Below are positions 1-11,868 of a stretch of 24,682 nt of DNA, piece after piece. Under the pieces are notes generated by a model. It saw only the letters and a list, made by a program, of their open reading frames with translations, made no database searches and was not told the origin of the DNA. Source of the stretch: Choristocarpus tenellus KU-1152 (lineage: Eukaryota; Phaeophyceae). The translations under genes were made by a program, and so were the position numbers. Within the stretch, counting starts at the first letter, position 1, and each line of letters starts with the position of its first letter. The stretch covers positions 1 through 24,682 of the forward strand of contig CAXNAD020000202.1 in assembly GCA_964200185.2 (NCBI GenBank), written 5' to 3'.

Positions 1-968
1 CCACGCTCTTCCGCTCCCCCCTGGTTTAGCCCCCCCCCCCCCCCTCCCAGATACTTCGGGTCTCAAGTATTCTTGAGGGTTAATCCAGTGCCTCAAGCTC
101 TAGATTCTACTACAGAATACTCTGGAGTGTTACATGTGCTATCATTAGGCAGGGCATATTCTTATAATAATTTTTCTCTCAGGGAAGACAAATAATTTGA
201 CAAGGTGGGTCCATGAGCTGACCTCACTACATATTCCTCGGGGCCTTGCAACAGACCAGACAACTGCTACAGACAGGGCTGGACCTCAATCCAGCTCAGT
301 AAGGATGTTTTTTTAACAGGTTCAACCTATGGGGCCGTAAAGATTTTGAAATGGTCAGACCATGAGTCATCCCAGTAAAAAATATTTGCAAGGCGGGGTC
401 AGGACCGATAATGACTTTAACAAGCCAGGTATTGCTTCGGTAAATCTCAACATAAAAGTGAGGCATGGTGCAACCCAATGCTTAATTAAGCAAGTCAAAC
501 AATTTCAAGAAGATAGAAATTAAACGACTTCTGGATTAATTTATGATCATTTAAAACTATTATCCATCTAACGTCTCCAAAAATAAGAAAGCTGTCAGCT
601 AGAGAAACTCTCAGCAATATATTGATGGTGCAACGTTTTGTTTCATTTTCTTCCTTTTATTTAGAAGAAATAACAGGACATCCTGCACCAACTTTTTCAG
701 TTGATTATTACAGACTATTTTTGCTTTGTTTCAAAGCTCAAAAAAATGCAAATAATATTTCGAGGGCTGACTGACACACATATTTTAAAGCAGTACTTTG
801 CTCCGTAATCAGAGGAGACATCACCTCGACAAATCAAGCAAAATATAAATATTAAGGTCGATGCCTGTTGTAATTGTAGTATAAACTATAATTCTCACTG
901 TGTCTTCAAAAAATCCCCCAAAAATTCTTATCCGCTAAATAAGGCAGTGTTGAAGGCAGTACACCCAC
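1..968. other. left-edge non-coding stretch
   Basis: This stretch begins with a C-rich run (14 C at 31-44) and then becomes AT-rich. I find no convincing exon in it. An open minus-strand stretch at 296-478 reads protein-like for about 60 codons, but it has no splice sites whose phase fits the minus-strand exons at 969-1337, so I do not call it coding. It may hold the first downstream intron of that gene, or decayed repeat sequence. Confidence 0.4.
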
Positions 969-1337
969 CTGCCCCATCTGACAATGGACAGAACCAATTC
1001 TAGCCTAGGGGGTGCTACATCTTTCTGATCCTGCCCACGAAGTGTTTTGATAGTGCCAGAACTGATTCTTCCTGGTTTTGGTCCTTGAAAAAAACTATCA
1101 GCCATTAAATTGAAGGTGATACCTACATAAATTCTGAATTACCTTGGTCTAGCCTGGACTTGTTCTACCATCGAGATTTCCTTCACACAACATGCAATTA
1201 TCCTAGGTATATAAAAAGCACATACTACATTCGGATGTACCAGGAACACCCTCGTCTGGAAGCGAAGTCTTACCAATTTGCGAAGGTCGCCTCTTCGTCT
1301 CAATTCCTGGCTTTTTTTTCGTCACTGATACACGCAT
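969..1337 (-). CDS. 5' part of an unrecognised gene (two exons, partial)
   Basis: Two minus-strand exons join in phase. Exon 1 is 1274-1337: an ATG preceded by an in-frame TGA two codons upstream, 21 codons, and a phase-1 donor reading ATTG|GTAAGA. Exon 2 is 969-1083: an acceptor after a T-rich tract (TTTTTTTCAAG), 37 codons, and a phase-2 donor GGCAG|GTGGGT. Together they give a basic, Lys/Arg-rich N-terminus of about 60 residues beginning MRVSVTKKKPGIETKRRPSQ and continuing with a PKPGRISSGTIKTLRGQDQK stretch, then a short hydrophobic run (LELVLSIV). I do not recognise the family. The basic start would suit a nuclear or RNA-binding protein, but that is a guess. Later exons should lie to the left and may be outside the window. 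The gene is divergent from the 12-exon gene starting at 2702. Confidence 0.45.
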
Positions 1338-2606
1338 TGCTCACAATTCCCTATTGTTCAGGTTTTGCCCTGGCACCCCACCCCCACCCCCCCTCCCAAT
1401 CTTGTCTCCTTGCCTCACTACCTTTCGCGATTTGCAAACAACATTAAGGGCACCTCTACTCCACCGCACACATCCTCCATTGGAGCCGGTATCTATCTAC
1501 CCTGCTTCTCCTTCTCCATTTAGAACAATACGAGTTACACTTGACAACTTTACGCAGTCTCTACCCATGAAATCCTGGTCACATCCGGAACCCACAAGGT
1601 GTCAAGCCGGTGACAAGAACACTTCAATGTACACTTACTCAATCAAGTCTTGAAGTGATTCACTGCCCTGGCCACTCCGCCTTTTGCCCACGAATATACA
1701 CCAGGCCTCCAACTTACCACTACTTCGAGAATCTCTACTTCTTACTAAAACCCCAATAGTCTCCACGCATTTTGGTTTTGGAGTTGTTTTTCTTTCATAT
1801 TGTAAAACCTTGAGAAGTATCTAGTCGTGCACTCATCCATGGTGTTATCAAGGTTAGTTTTCTCCCTGTAGTTTCTTCACGCCAATAATAGGCAAGTCGT
1901 TTTCGAGTTAATACCAGAAGATCCTTCATAATAGGTCATAAATTGCACCACTACTACCTGTGAACAAAGTCCAGAATATGATTGAATTGGTTCGATGAAG
2001 TGAGTTTTATTTTTTCCATGACTTTGATGTTGCATGACAAATTTTTCCTTCTCAATAATCGACCCCCCACACAACATGTCCCTTATTGTCTCTACTCATG
2101 ATCCACACTACTTGTCCTCATCACAACCAAAAGAAAAAAGAAGTTGTATTCGCCAAATCCAAACCTTTTGCCACTAGGTCCATTTTTGTTCTGTTCTAAG
2201 AAAGAAGTACCAAATACTCCGTTGACCTCTCTAGTATTACGGACCATGAGAGGTTGATGAGATTGTGACAGGAGAAGTGTGGTGGAAGTGCGTATTCAAA
2301 TGAAGTATAATGTATCGAACACAAATAATCCAAAGTTTGAACATGTACGTTGAGAAAACGGCAAATGGCAATTAAATGGTAAAGGTAGATAATTAAATTG
2401 TATGGTTTTGTTCTGATGATATTTTACAATACTTCCTACACTACTGATATACTACTTGGATAGAATATAACCTCCACCTATCACTAATTGTGTGTGAGAT
2501 CAGACAATTAATTATCTTTCTACATTTGAAATATTTGGTGAGAGTTTAGATTTGTCGCGCCATTTACTTTTTCCCGCTCTAACCCTTAACACTCACCGTT
2601 TCCCAT
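1338..2606. other. divergent intergenic region
   Basis: About 1.3 kb separates the minus-strand start at 1337 from the plus-strand promoter near 2607. It contains a pyrimidine-rich part (about 1370-1420, with CACCCCCACCCCCC-like runs on the plus strand) and AT-rich sequence. No exon or RNA gene could be supported. It would hold the shared upstream control region of the two divergent genes if both models are right. Confidence 0.35.
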
Positions 2607-2701
2607 TATATATATCCGTGTACAATACGTTGAGGCAATGAGGACCTTTTGATGCCAGGCTTGGCCCCTCAATCGGACAACTTGTGCAAAGGGTAACCAC
2701 C
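2607..2701 (+). promoter_or_regulatory. TATA-like box and two overlapping upstream ORFs
   Basis: A TATATATA run starts at 2607, 95 bases before the ATG at 2702. A start site about 30 bases downstream would fall near 2637. Two small ORFs then precede the main start. The first is 2638-2652 (four codons plus TGA). The second is 2652-2696 (14 codons plus TAA), whose ATG overlaps the first stop as TGATG. The second stop lies five bases before the main ATG, whose context is ACCACCATGT, a good Kozak match. Whether the first ATG is transcribed depends on the true start site. Confidence 0.35.
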
Positions 2702-5700
2702 ATGTTGAAGGCAGGTGGTCTAAAGGGGACCATGCAGCAGTGCCTCCAGGAGCTGCGGGATACTGACCTTCCAGCAGACTTCAAGCTGAAGCAGACACGA
2801 TCCCTTCTTCGTTACCTCCGGGAAGTGTCAGGTCTGGTGGAGCACATCAAGAGCGAGTCAGGGTGGGAATGTGACACAACTTCCTACTTGGAGATCCTTA
2901 GTGCTAAGGAGGATTCGAACCTCCTCCGACGTATTTCGGACACCAGAATCCTGAAGCAGGTAACTATGACAGCACGAGGGCTTACAGGTTCACCCGCCAA
3001 GCTGGCCTCGGACAAGAACAGAGTACACTTAAAATATCCTTCCTCCTCCACAGGATTTTGATGACAAGCGTCGAGAGTGGCGGAAACAGAAGAAGAACAT
3101 GATCAATGCTATCAGCGAAATGAAGGCCCGAGCCCTCAAGTTCGAGTGCACCGAGCGAAGGACCATCGCACTATACGCAATCCAGTACTACAAGGTGACT
3201 TGGGTGGCATCAGTGAGGGGTGTACCATGTACCTGATGCGGAAACGTGGTCCAACCCTTGAAATTCTAGAGCGTTGCTGATCTATCCTGGCAGTGTGCAG
3301 CTTTTAAGTGACCGACCCCTTGCTAACCGTCTCTAACCCAACTTAATGCTCTCGCACGAACAGAACCTTATGACTGCTTCTGATGGAGCAATTCCAGGGG
3401 AGAGTGAAAGCACAGATGGTCTTGTTGAGCAATATCGAAGGTGAGTGCTCCAGATAGGTGTGCATAATACTCAACTTTTCTAAGTTTGGTGGGTACATCA
3501 AAAGTTGTGTATGCAACTGCAGTCTAAGGAATAGGAGCAAACGCATCCCATCAACCGAACGACTACCTGGGGAAATTCTGACACGTGTAACTCGCTCCTG
3601 TTAGGCACCGAGACGAAATATCTAAGATTCCAATGTACACTGATAGCATCGTGAAGATGCTTAAGGATATTCGCAGAACGGTGAGGGCGTCTGCCAAGAT
3701 TCAGCCTGGAACTAATGCCTTCACTCAGTTTTTGGATGAGGTACGTTGAATTCACTTGAGGGGGGTAAATTTTAGCATGAGGGGTTGTGATTGAGGTACG
3801 TGCTTGCACGAAAAAACACGAATTTGCAGCCTTGTAGGGTTCATTCCACCGATACCTTGGTTGCTGTTGTCCCTCGCATTGTGAGACAAAGTAATGTACT
3901 ATCCACATTATTTTGGAGTTGTGAATTGCGAATTATGTGTCTGTGTTTTCTGCCGAATATATATGAAATAATATTATATGCGGGTCTGACTACGCCACCA
4001 CTAACCCTACCCACAATTATCTCATGCGTAGTGGTGGGCCTCTGTGGTGAGCTTCCTGCAGCATTCGTCCATTGTTAATGCTGAGAGAAACGCAAGGGAA
4101 GTAATGCAGGTGAGTTCACACTCCTTTTGGGGACCATGAGTTTCTTTATTCAGTTGTACCTGTTAGTATGACACTATTCACTTTTGTGGATGATTTGTCA
4201 TAGGTGTCACAATTTCTGCAATTGATTAATGAGAGGAGGGCTTATTTGAATAATCAACACAACCAAAAATGTATTTTGAAACGGATAATCACCCAACTTG
4301 GAAAGGTTGAATTATATGATGACCTCTCATCCGTTAAATTCAATGAGGACAGAGGGTTTGAACTCATGTCATGCACATTTTCACACCTGATGCAGTTGCT
4401 GTCACCTTAGATCACCATCAGATGGTGGCTCATCATGACCCCTTTTTTTTTGTTTGAGGTTAGTTAGGTTGAAAAGTAATACATGCTACAATGTACAATA
4501 TACAATATACAATATACAATACACAATACACAATACACAATACATGTTTGGTCTACAATATTTGTACAAGGGTGAATTGACCATCAGATGAAAATGAAGG
4601 TATTGCTTCCGTAGGGATAGGGAGCAAGGGAGTGAGATACACAGAGTTGCACTAGAGTGTCAGAGATACACACACCATCAGCAACAAACCAAGTATACAT
4701 GGCATCTATGGGGACAGCATGAGACAAGATATGCTTGAAAGTACTCTATCACTGACATAGCTAGAATTGTTGACCCTGCCCATCATATCAGACCTTGAAG
4801 AGGCTTAAGGGAAAGCAGGAGGAAAACAAAAAAAGGGAAATGACACGCTTGCTCTCCAAGCTTGATGCCCATGGGGACTTACCCCTGCTGCCTCTGCCCA
4901 CAGCCAAGGAAGAAGAGCCGGAGTTGTGCCAGGAAACTCTTTCAAACCCTGAAGAAACTGTGCGGTGAGCAAGGCATGCCCGTTTGTTGTTGATATCATA
5001 TCTAAGTTGGGAATACATTCAAGCTTTGGCTAGGTAGGCTAGTTGCCATCAAGGCCTGTAGCAGTGGTTCATTTGATGTTATCTTGTTCTTGTTGGTAAC
5101 TCTTGAGTACTGTGGTGATGTTGTTTGCCCTCCTTGTCTGTATTCCTCTGAGAAGCCAATATGGTCATGCCGTTACTTTTGTGTTTATTCAACTGCATCA
5201 TATACCAAGGTTGGGGTATAAATCTAGCTGATATTTTTGCCCGCCTTTGCTAGAGAGTCAAGAGATTTCTCACACGTGTACGTAAGTTATTTTCTTTTTG
5301 TTTGGGCTGCAGACCAATAATAATAATAATAATAATAGTAACAATAATAACAATAGTAACAATAGTAAGCACACATTGTGTTACTGGTTGATTTTATTGG
5401 TCTTCCATCCACGAGCCTTTTCAGGTCAAGTGAAAGGAGGGAGAATAGTTGTATTATTCCTCAGGAAAGCCAGGATCAGACAATGTGGGAGGAGAATATT
5501 CGCAGCGAGAGCGACGGGGATGGAGATGATGAGGGTGTAACTGTATTCCAGCTTGCAGGGAAGGCAGGCAAGGACTCGGATGCACTGGACTTGCCAGATA
5601 GTATCAGTCTAACAAGCAGTGAGGATTTGGGTGATATTGATGGGAGAGCATCATTTGGAAATTTGAGCTGTATTGGCGTGAAAAACCTTATGCTGGATAT

Positions 5701-8700
5701 TGGAAACACCAGTTCTACAAGCTGGGATGGAGCTAGTGAGATGACTGCTGGTACAGATACAGGAACAGATAGGGATATCAACACAATCTCAGGTTCAGGG
5801 CTACCAAGGGAGGATGATAGCGATGATGAGGAGGATGATGACCTATTTGAGGCAGCAGACAGTATGGACCTTGGTGCTGTGGCACTCTGTGTGAGTCTTG
5901 ATGTGTGGTCCATGATATTTTTTGTTCAGGTGTACATTTATTGTTGGGTAGTAATGTGATTATTGTCATTAGTGTCATTATTATCATTAATGTCATTATT
6001 ACTCCACTGCTTCAGAAGGGGTGTGGCACAATTGACATGTAGAGTTGAAGCTAGTCAATGTTACTTCATGTTGAAGGAAGCCTACATCTAAAGTATGTGC
6101 GTTTTTGTTCTTTTAATTTACTACAAATAAATAGGCTGCACCAAATGGGGGAGCAACATACCAGGATGTGACTCAAACACCAAGTGCTCTTCGATATCTC
6201 ACAGACAAGCTTGGGGTGGAGCAGGCAAGCTGAAAAGAAATAGTTAACTTCTCTAGAGTACTAGGGGGTTCTATTTTGCATTGTCTTTTTGCATGGGCTT
6301 GTGTAGATTCACTTCAAGAGTTCTCGAAGGTTTAGAGTTAGGGTTAGGGTTAGCTCTATGGTCTCAACTTAAATTTTGTCGAGATAAAAAATGCCATGAT
6401 TTCAACCCCCTGTTAATGTTTGTGAGGTGAGGCTGTTTGTCATTATTCACATTTTTGATGCGTCACTTTTTGCATTGTTGCATTATTACATTGTTGCAGA
6501 GTCCCCTCCCTTGTATCAATGTATTTGTTCTCCGATTGAATGTTGAATGATGGTCTATCTGATACTTTAACCTCTGTTAACAGCAACGCTACTCAGCTGC
6601 ACTGGACTACTTTCGGCAGGAGCAGGAGCTTTTTCGTGGAAAGGCGGTAAGATGTCCTCTGTTGCATGTTTGTTTCCATTTGGTTGTGTCATGTAATACC
6701 AGTGCAATGACTGCACTAATTTCAGCATTATCAATGCCAGTACAATGACTACACTAATTTCAGCATTATCAATACCAGTGCAATGACTACACTAATTTCA
6801 GCATTATCAATACCAGTACAAAGGCTGCACTAGTTTCAGCACTAACAATACCAGTACAAAGGCTGCACTAGTTTCAGCATTATCAATACCAGTACAAAGG
6901 CTGCACTAGTTTCAGCATTATCAATACCAGTACAATGACTACACTAATATGAGCATCATCATTATCGTATGCTATTTTTAGACTACGGTGTGTCCATTAT
7001 TATCATAAACTGTCTTCAACCACAACAGCGTTTATGTCCATATAAATCAGGAGCGTTAGAGGATAATGTGTCAAAATCTAGTATGAAGTTACAACACAGG
7101 TATCAAGAGTACACTCCGACTTGAGAGCCTCTGCATGTGTCTTCCGTGGGCACGCTCTCACCAGTTTTGATCCTTAATGGCATTCTTGTCATTTAGCCTT
7201 CTTGCCCAGTTGGTGTCCTCCTGGATATACACGATCTATTTCTAGCAGACTCCTTGTGACCACACTCAATCATGAAGTGAGGTCTACGAATTGAAATGAT
7301 TTGAGGACACTGTAACCTCACTTGGTCTAGGGTACAAGGACTCATCCCTCAGTGGCTTGTATTATATATACTCTTTATAATATGATAGCCTCATTACACA
7401 TTATAATTGTCCAAGAGTAAGCTTGGTAGCTTTGCCAGTCAAGCACAACTATCCAACGTGCCAATCCGAATACCATACTTGTATATATGAAACCTCCAAT
7501 CTGTCTCCGCAGTGTAGAGAGCATAGTGTAATGTGTAGAACATAGACCAGTAGAAAAGTTGGTATCATATATTTTTTTGTGGCACACTATAAATCACCTA
7601 CCTACAACCCAAGGTTAACTACTTCTGTTCTTACTTGTAAGTCTCAGCAGCATTAGCATCCCTGTTCATGTGTCAGTTGCATTAAACGAAATATTGTGTT
7701 GAACAGTATGCTAGAGACTCTTAAGACTTAAAAGTCTTTGAGGATTATTTTTGTTATTTTATGAGGTAGTGCTTTGACTATATGTGGAAGTGTGGAGCTA
7801 CATGAGTACCAAAGATGCCTATGCTCTCCATCCCCCTGCTTCCACAGGCAGCACTCCCCCCCCCACCGTCACCGTCACGTGCTCGCCTGAAGAGTGGCGC
7901 CAGGATAAGTGAAAATAAACTGGGGGGAACTGAACAAGGGCATGAGGAAGGGGCAGGAAGAAGAGGTTCAATACTGCCAAGCAGGTATGCTACCAAGCAT
8001 GTCCTTGAGGACATTGAGGGTGCATTTATAATGCCAAACAGAATTTCTTCATCAAACCCTGCTACATATACTATTCATAATGTTGGGATTTTATTAAAGA
8101 TGTTTGATTGCATGGAGAAAACACCATTGTGCGTGTGATAGAGTACTCTCTACCACACATATGTTGCTGAGAAGTACTTCAAGTAGAGGTAGTATGATAC
8201 TGTAGTGTTTTCATTTCTCCTGGGCTGTGTGTGTTATGGAATGGTCATTGCATCTGTGTGTACTAGGGAATTTTGTCAATTGGTGCAACAGAGTTTCCCT
8301 TTGGTACTTTTTTTTTGGTAAAAGTTGATACCAGGGGTTTGAAGATGTTTTCTGTGAGTTGATACAATTATTGTCGCAAGTTGGAAAATTTTGTTGCATT
8401 AAGAAAAACTTTGTCACGAGAAGTCAGTCACCTTTTTCATTTTTCCCACTTTTTTAGAGAGTCGAAATATTTGGTTGCTTGTTAATGGAGCATTTCCTAG
8501 TCGCCCACCCACCCAGTCATAATGCTCTTTTCTGGTTAGTGATGTTTAGAATGGTTCAATACTCTCGTTCATACTTGATAATGGTGGTGAAGGAGATATT
8601 ACAGTTCCCTGTTGACACATGTTGCACTTTTTGTTACTAGTCATCCATCTTTTTTTTTATTGTGTGCAACCCTAGCCCTATCCCAGTAGTCAATAGCATT

Positions 8701-9304
8701 GTTTTGAAGACCAAACTTGGAGAAGCAGAGCACACTGAGGCTTGCTGAAGGATGTTTTTCTTGCTGGAGGGTGCTCATTACAATTTATATCTTGTTGAGC
8801 TCATCTGACCTCTCTTCCAGGGTTAAAATTCAACTGGTTTTAGCAGTGATTGGATACTCTAGTAGAAGCAATAGATAGTCAGGCAATCAATCTCTCATTA
8901 TCAATGTTGTAGTGATCTGGAGGCACACAGAAAAAATTGCTTTCAAACTCATCCCAAATAGAGAGGGGAAGTGAAGTGAACCATTTACCATCTGCACACT
9001 TCAAATCTGACTTGTCTTTGATTACATTTTCAGTTTGATTTGTAAAAATCAAGTAAAGTTGGCTATGTCCCTAAGCATGTTTCTGCATCTCTCCTCATGA
9101 CTCCATCTCATCTCTCTATTTAGGAGGAATGTCATGTGGAAGAGTTCTACAATTCTTGAGTCACCACGGCCACAATCACTCTACCTACCTAGGAGTGCAT
9201 CACAGCGAGGAATCATGGGCAGACAGTCCAAGGGTGCTCTTGCTTCACCAAGGGTACCTACCCCACGCTGCAAAACGTCCATGACTCCGTTGGCAGAGAA
9301 GTAA
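2702..9304 (+). CDS. 12-exon gene for an unrecognised 633-residue coiled-coil/acidic protein
   Basis: The exons are 2702-2959, 3054-3194, 3364-3440, 3605-3740, 4032-4109, 4204-4305, 4792-4964, 5425-5890, 6135-6224, 6584-6646, 7848-7984 and 9124-9304. They total 1,902 bases and every junction keeps phase. Residues 1-230 look helical and charged (for example DFDDKRREWRKQKKNMINAI from residue 87). Residues 231-290 are a probable coiled coil (LKRLKGKQEENKKRE). Residues 323-477 are Ser/Asp/Glu-rich and disordered, with an acidic run near 451-461 (EDDSDDEEDDD). Residues 529-538 contain a proline run (PPPPSPS). The C-terminus is basic and Ser/Pro-rich. No signal peptide or membrane segment is apparent, so a cytoplasmic or nuclear scaffold is possible, but I assign no function. 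The donor of exon 6 (AAAG|GTTGAA) is weak, so its 3' border is the least certain. The last exon also contains GAGAA|GTAAGA at the stop codon. Splicing there to a CAG at about 9961 would replace the end with a few residues. Confidence 0.75.
4494..4542. repeat. 7-base tandem repeat, seven copies
   Basis: Seven head-to-tail copies of YACAATA: four as TACAATA, then three as CACAATA. The array sits in the intron between exons 6 and 7 of the plus-strand gene. The block switch between two variants suggests stepwise expansion. Confidence 0.9.
5315..5369. repeat. AAT/AAC microsatellite
   Basis: A perfect (AAT)n run passes into an interrupted AAC/AAT/AGT trinucleotide array, in the intron just before the 466-base exon at 5425. 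Confidence 0.9.
5958..6002. repeat. imperfect ATT/GTCATTATT repeat
   Basis: Degenerate repeats built from GTCATTATT and ATCATTA units, in the intron between exons 8 and 9 of the plus-strand gene. Confidence 0.7.
6225..6583 (+). other. GC-AG intron in the plus-strand gene
   Basis: Exon 9 ends CAG|GCAAGC. The reading frame meets a stop three codons beyond the junction (GCA AGC TGA), and no GT donor fits. The acceptor is TGTTAACAG at 6583. Apart from the C at position 2 the donor follows the consensus, as is typical of functional GC-AG introns. Phase is 0 on both sides. Confidence 0.7.
6332..6353. repeat. short TTAGGG-like interstitial repeat
   Basis: About three and a half units of TTAGGG/TTAGAG within the GC-AG intron. 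It is too short to be a telomere and is probably incidental or a repair scar. Confidence 0.6.
6696..6961. repeat. 38-base minisatellite, about seven copies
   Basis: Copies start at 6696, 6734, 6772, 6810, 6848, 6886 and 6924, exactly 38 bases apart. Each begins ATACCAGT (or ATGCCAGT) and runs through CACTAATTTCAGCATTATCA. Two variant classes alternate in blocks: one with CAATGACTACACTAA and one with CAAAGGCTGCACTAG. The first copy holds a perfect hairpin, AGTGCA-ATGAC-TGCACT. Each unit also carries TTTCAG, which resembles a splice acceptor. The array lies in the 1.2 kb intron before exon 11 of the plus-strand gene. Confidence 0.95.
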
Positions 9305-11682
9305 GATAGTGGGTGTGTGTATATTGAGATTTTTTGTATGCACATTTCAGTAATGTGGTATAGTTTTTTGTGTTTGTATGTATCTCTGGTTGAGTGCTGT
9401 TGTACTGGTGTCACTGTACCTACTACTGGAGTATACCGGTAGCAATATCATACTACTAATGTGAATGGTTTCTGTGGGAGTGATTTGCACTGCAGGTGGA
9501 TATTGATTGGGCTGTGAGGAGATTATTTGTTGTTCATGTGGGAATGAGATGTGTGAGCCTGGGTGCCATCAGGCACCATCACCATGTACAGTAGGACCCA
9601 TTTGATCAGTAGGACCATTAGTGGTATGTAGAGGTGTCTCCAAGAACAGCAGCACATCTAGAGCTTACCTGTTGGATGGGGTGGTAGGGGGAAGTCAGGT
9701 GGTGACTCAATGAGCGCATCACGCTGGCTCCATCATGTACTGGTTGCATTCATATTATTGTTGAAGCATTTCACAGGATACCAGACAACACCAAAATGGT
9801 TATGTCATGCAAACTATGAAATGTTCTTGATTTCTCTTTCATGCCACTGACACCACAAGACAAGCAATATATCATGTTAGCACATTAGTGAGGGATGTTG
9901 ATGTTTGCGGTCTTTGTCTGTCATGATTTTTGGAGGTACCTCTCCAACGGTTCCACCTACCAGGTCATACAAGAAGTAGGCAGAGGGGTATGTTGTTTGT
10001 GCAGAAGTTTCTGTGTATGTGTGGGGGTGTAAGCGTTATGTGCAATAGGAACTGCAGATTTGCTGGGAAAATAGTCACAATACATGTCATGTAATTCTTA
10101 GCTTCAACTACATGCGGAGGTCACTCCCATAGCATCGTCTGAATAATATTATTATCACAAGCTGTACCAATGCTATGACACTGTCATACACAATATTTGC
10201 ATTGCGGCAAGGTTCCTGTTCAACACCAATTTTGTTGGTTTGCCCACCACTGTGTGAAGTTTTGACACAAGGTTTTGACAATTGCAAAATTTTGAATATG
10301 AAAAATGTTACCTGTTTCAAGGGTATTCTGCCATCATCCCACCACAAGAGGCATGGATATATATTGTTGATGCTAATAATGTAGCAGACTTGCTACAAAC
10401 TTAGGTTTTGGGATGCAGTAGCATTTGTACAAGAGCTCTATCACTACTAGTTCACTAGCAAAGGTGGTATGTGTAGAAGACTGTCTTTACATATGTTTTG
10501 ATTTGAACACTGGTCAATTCTGAGCCTTGCATGCCCTGGGTAAAGTTAGGCTAGCGTGTTACTCTGAAATCCAGTGTTTGGGGTCATTATTATGGCGGGT
10601 AAGTAACCCTAGTTCTGGCAGATGAGCTCTAGTGACAGCATGTATTGTTTCAAGAACCCCTTGGAGTATTAATAGTCGCTGAGTATTGGATGTTTTATTA
10701 TATTTTAAGAGTACATACAATGCTGTCTTTGTACAAAAAAACTGTGGTTACGTCTGTGTACAGTCTGTGCAGTGTGAAGGAGGAGAAATTGTTGCAGTCC
10801 AGGATTTGTTTTACTAGACGGAGGGATCTTCAGACACACCTACAAAGTTTGGGGATACTACATCTTTTGTTAAATTGTATTTTACATCGTGTTGTGGAAC
10901 TCGGATACACTGAACAACCTGGTGTGAAGCTGTACATCCAGCATGTATCATGTTAGTTGTATTGTAGTGAGTGGTCTGTACTTGGTAACTATATGTAGTA
11001 TTGGTACTAATAGAGTATTTGAACTTTTTGAAGAATTGTAGGTATTACAGTAGATAGAACAGTACACTGTACCAAGTACTACACCAAAGTGTGCTACAGC
11101 AATTCTTCTCAGTGATACAGACTGGTTACTTCAGCCTTTTCTATTGTACATGTTGAGAGTGCGTAAGAGTGTACCCTGCACCCTAGCCCTGACTAATAGG
11201 CCCCCAGAAAGAATGGTTGAGCATCTAGTTCCTGGTTGTACAGTTAATTTTATTGAGGTTTATTATCCACCCGCACGGCTTCACAATATCCACCTGCCAA
11301 CTAAACTTGACCTTGGGGCCACTCTTTGCAAAAATAAAAGGATTCTTTTTATTGGTCAATGTTCCGGGAAAATAGGCATTGTTCTAAAATTGGCTTAAAC
11401 CAGCTCTACAAAAAAATAGCGACATGTGCACTTTCAGAGTGGCTGCAATGCTCCTTTGGCATCATTCCTATACTCCGAGCACACTGAACTACTGCATATA
11501 AATTTTATCCATTTTTCGGTTAGAGCATCATCAACTGTATTTTCTGTGTGCTCTTATTCAAGGTTGTCCAATATAGTCCTTGCAGAGCGTTCAACACTAA
11601 ACCTGTTTCTTCCTCACATTGTTGGTTGACTTGTTAACTAAACAGCCAAATGGACACAATAATAACATATTTTGCATATACT

Positions 11683-11688
11683 AATAAA
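11683..11688 (+). terminator. possible polyadenylation signal, plus strand
   Basis: An AATAAA hexamer, the second of two (the other is at 11333), downstream of the plus-strand gene. The distance from the stop at 9304 is large (2.0-2.4 kb), so assignment to that gene is uncertain. Confidence 0.2.
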
Positions 11689-11862
11689 GAACAGCCCTTG
11701 TGTGCGAACTGAGGAGTGATCACATTTCATTCCAAAGGCAGCATTCTCATTGCTCCATCAACACTTCAACACCTAAGTGAAACACCAGTATGATAGACTC
11801 ACCTTGAGGCAAAAACACATAATATGCCAATGTCATAAATTTCTCATATTTCGCAGTGTGGG

Positions 11863-11868
11863 TTTATT
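11863..11868 (-). terminator. possible polyadenylation signal for the UPF0652 gene
   Basis: AATAAA on the minus strand, about 580 bases past the stop codon at 12451-12453. It is the closest canonical hexamer I noticed in the right direction. Confidence 0.3.

Noticed and set aside
296-478. Minus-strand open frame as the next exon of the left-edge gene.
   Set aside because: Neither border offers an acceptor whose phase matches the phase-2 donor at 969.
2908-2980. A tRNA-like T-arm on the minus strand (GGAGG-TTCGAAT-CCTCC) with a partly pairing acceptor stem about 75 bases across.
   Set aside because: It lies inside exon 1 of the plus-strand gene. The D-arm and anticodon arm do not form, and only five of seven acceptor pairs match.
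5476-5913. Minus-strand open frame of about 145 codons rich in serine.
   Set aside because: It is the antisense shadow of the acidic 466-base exon, whose frame, splice sites and phase are consistent.
6332-6353. TTAGGG-like units suggesting a telomere.
   Set aside because: There are only about three and a half imperfect units inside an intron, with genes on both sides.
10108-11629. Several short plus- and minus-strand open frames in the convergent intergenic region.
   Set aside because: They have AT-rich composition, no splice-linked continuation and no recognisable motifs. Lengths are as expected by chance.
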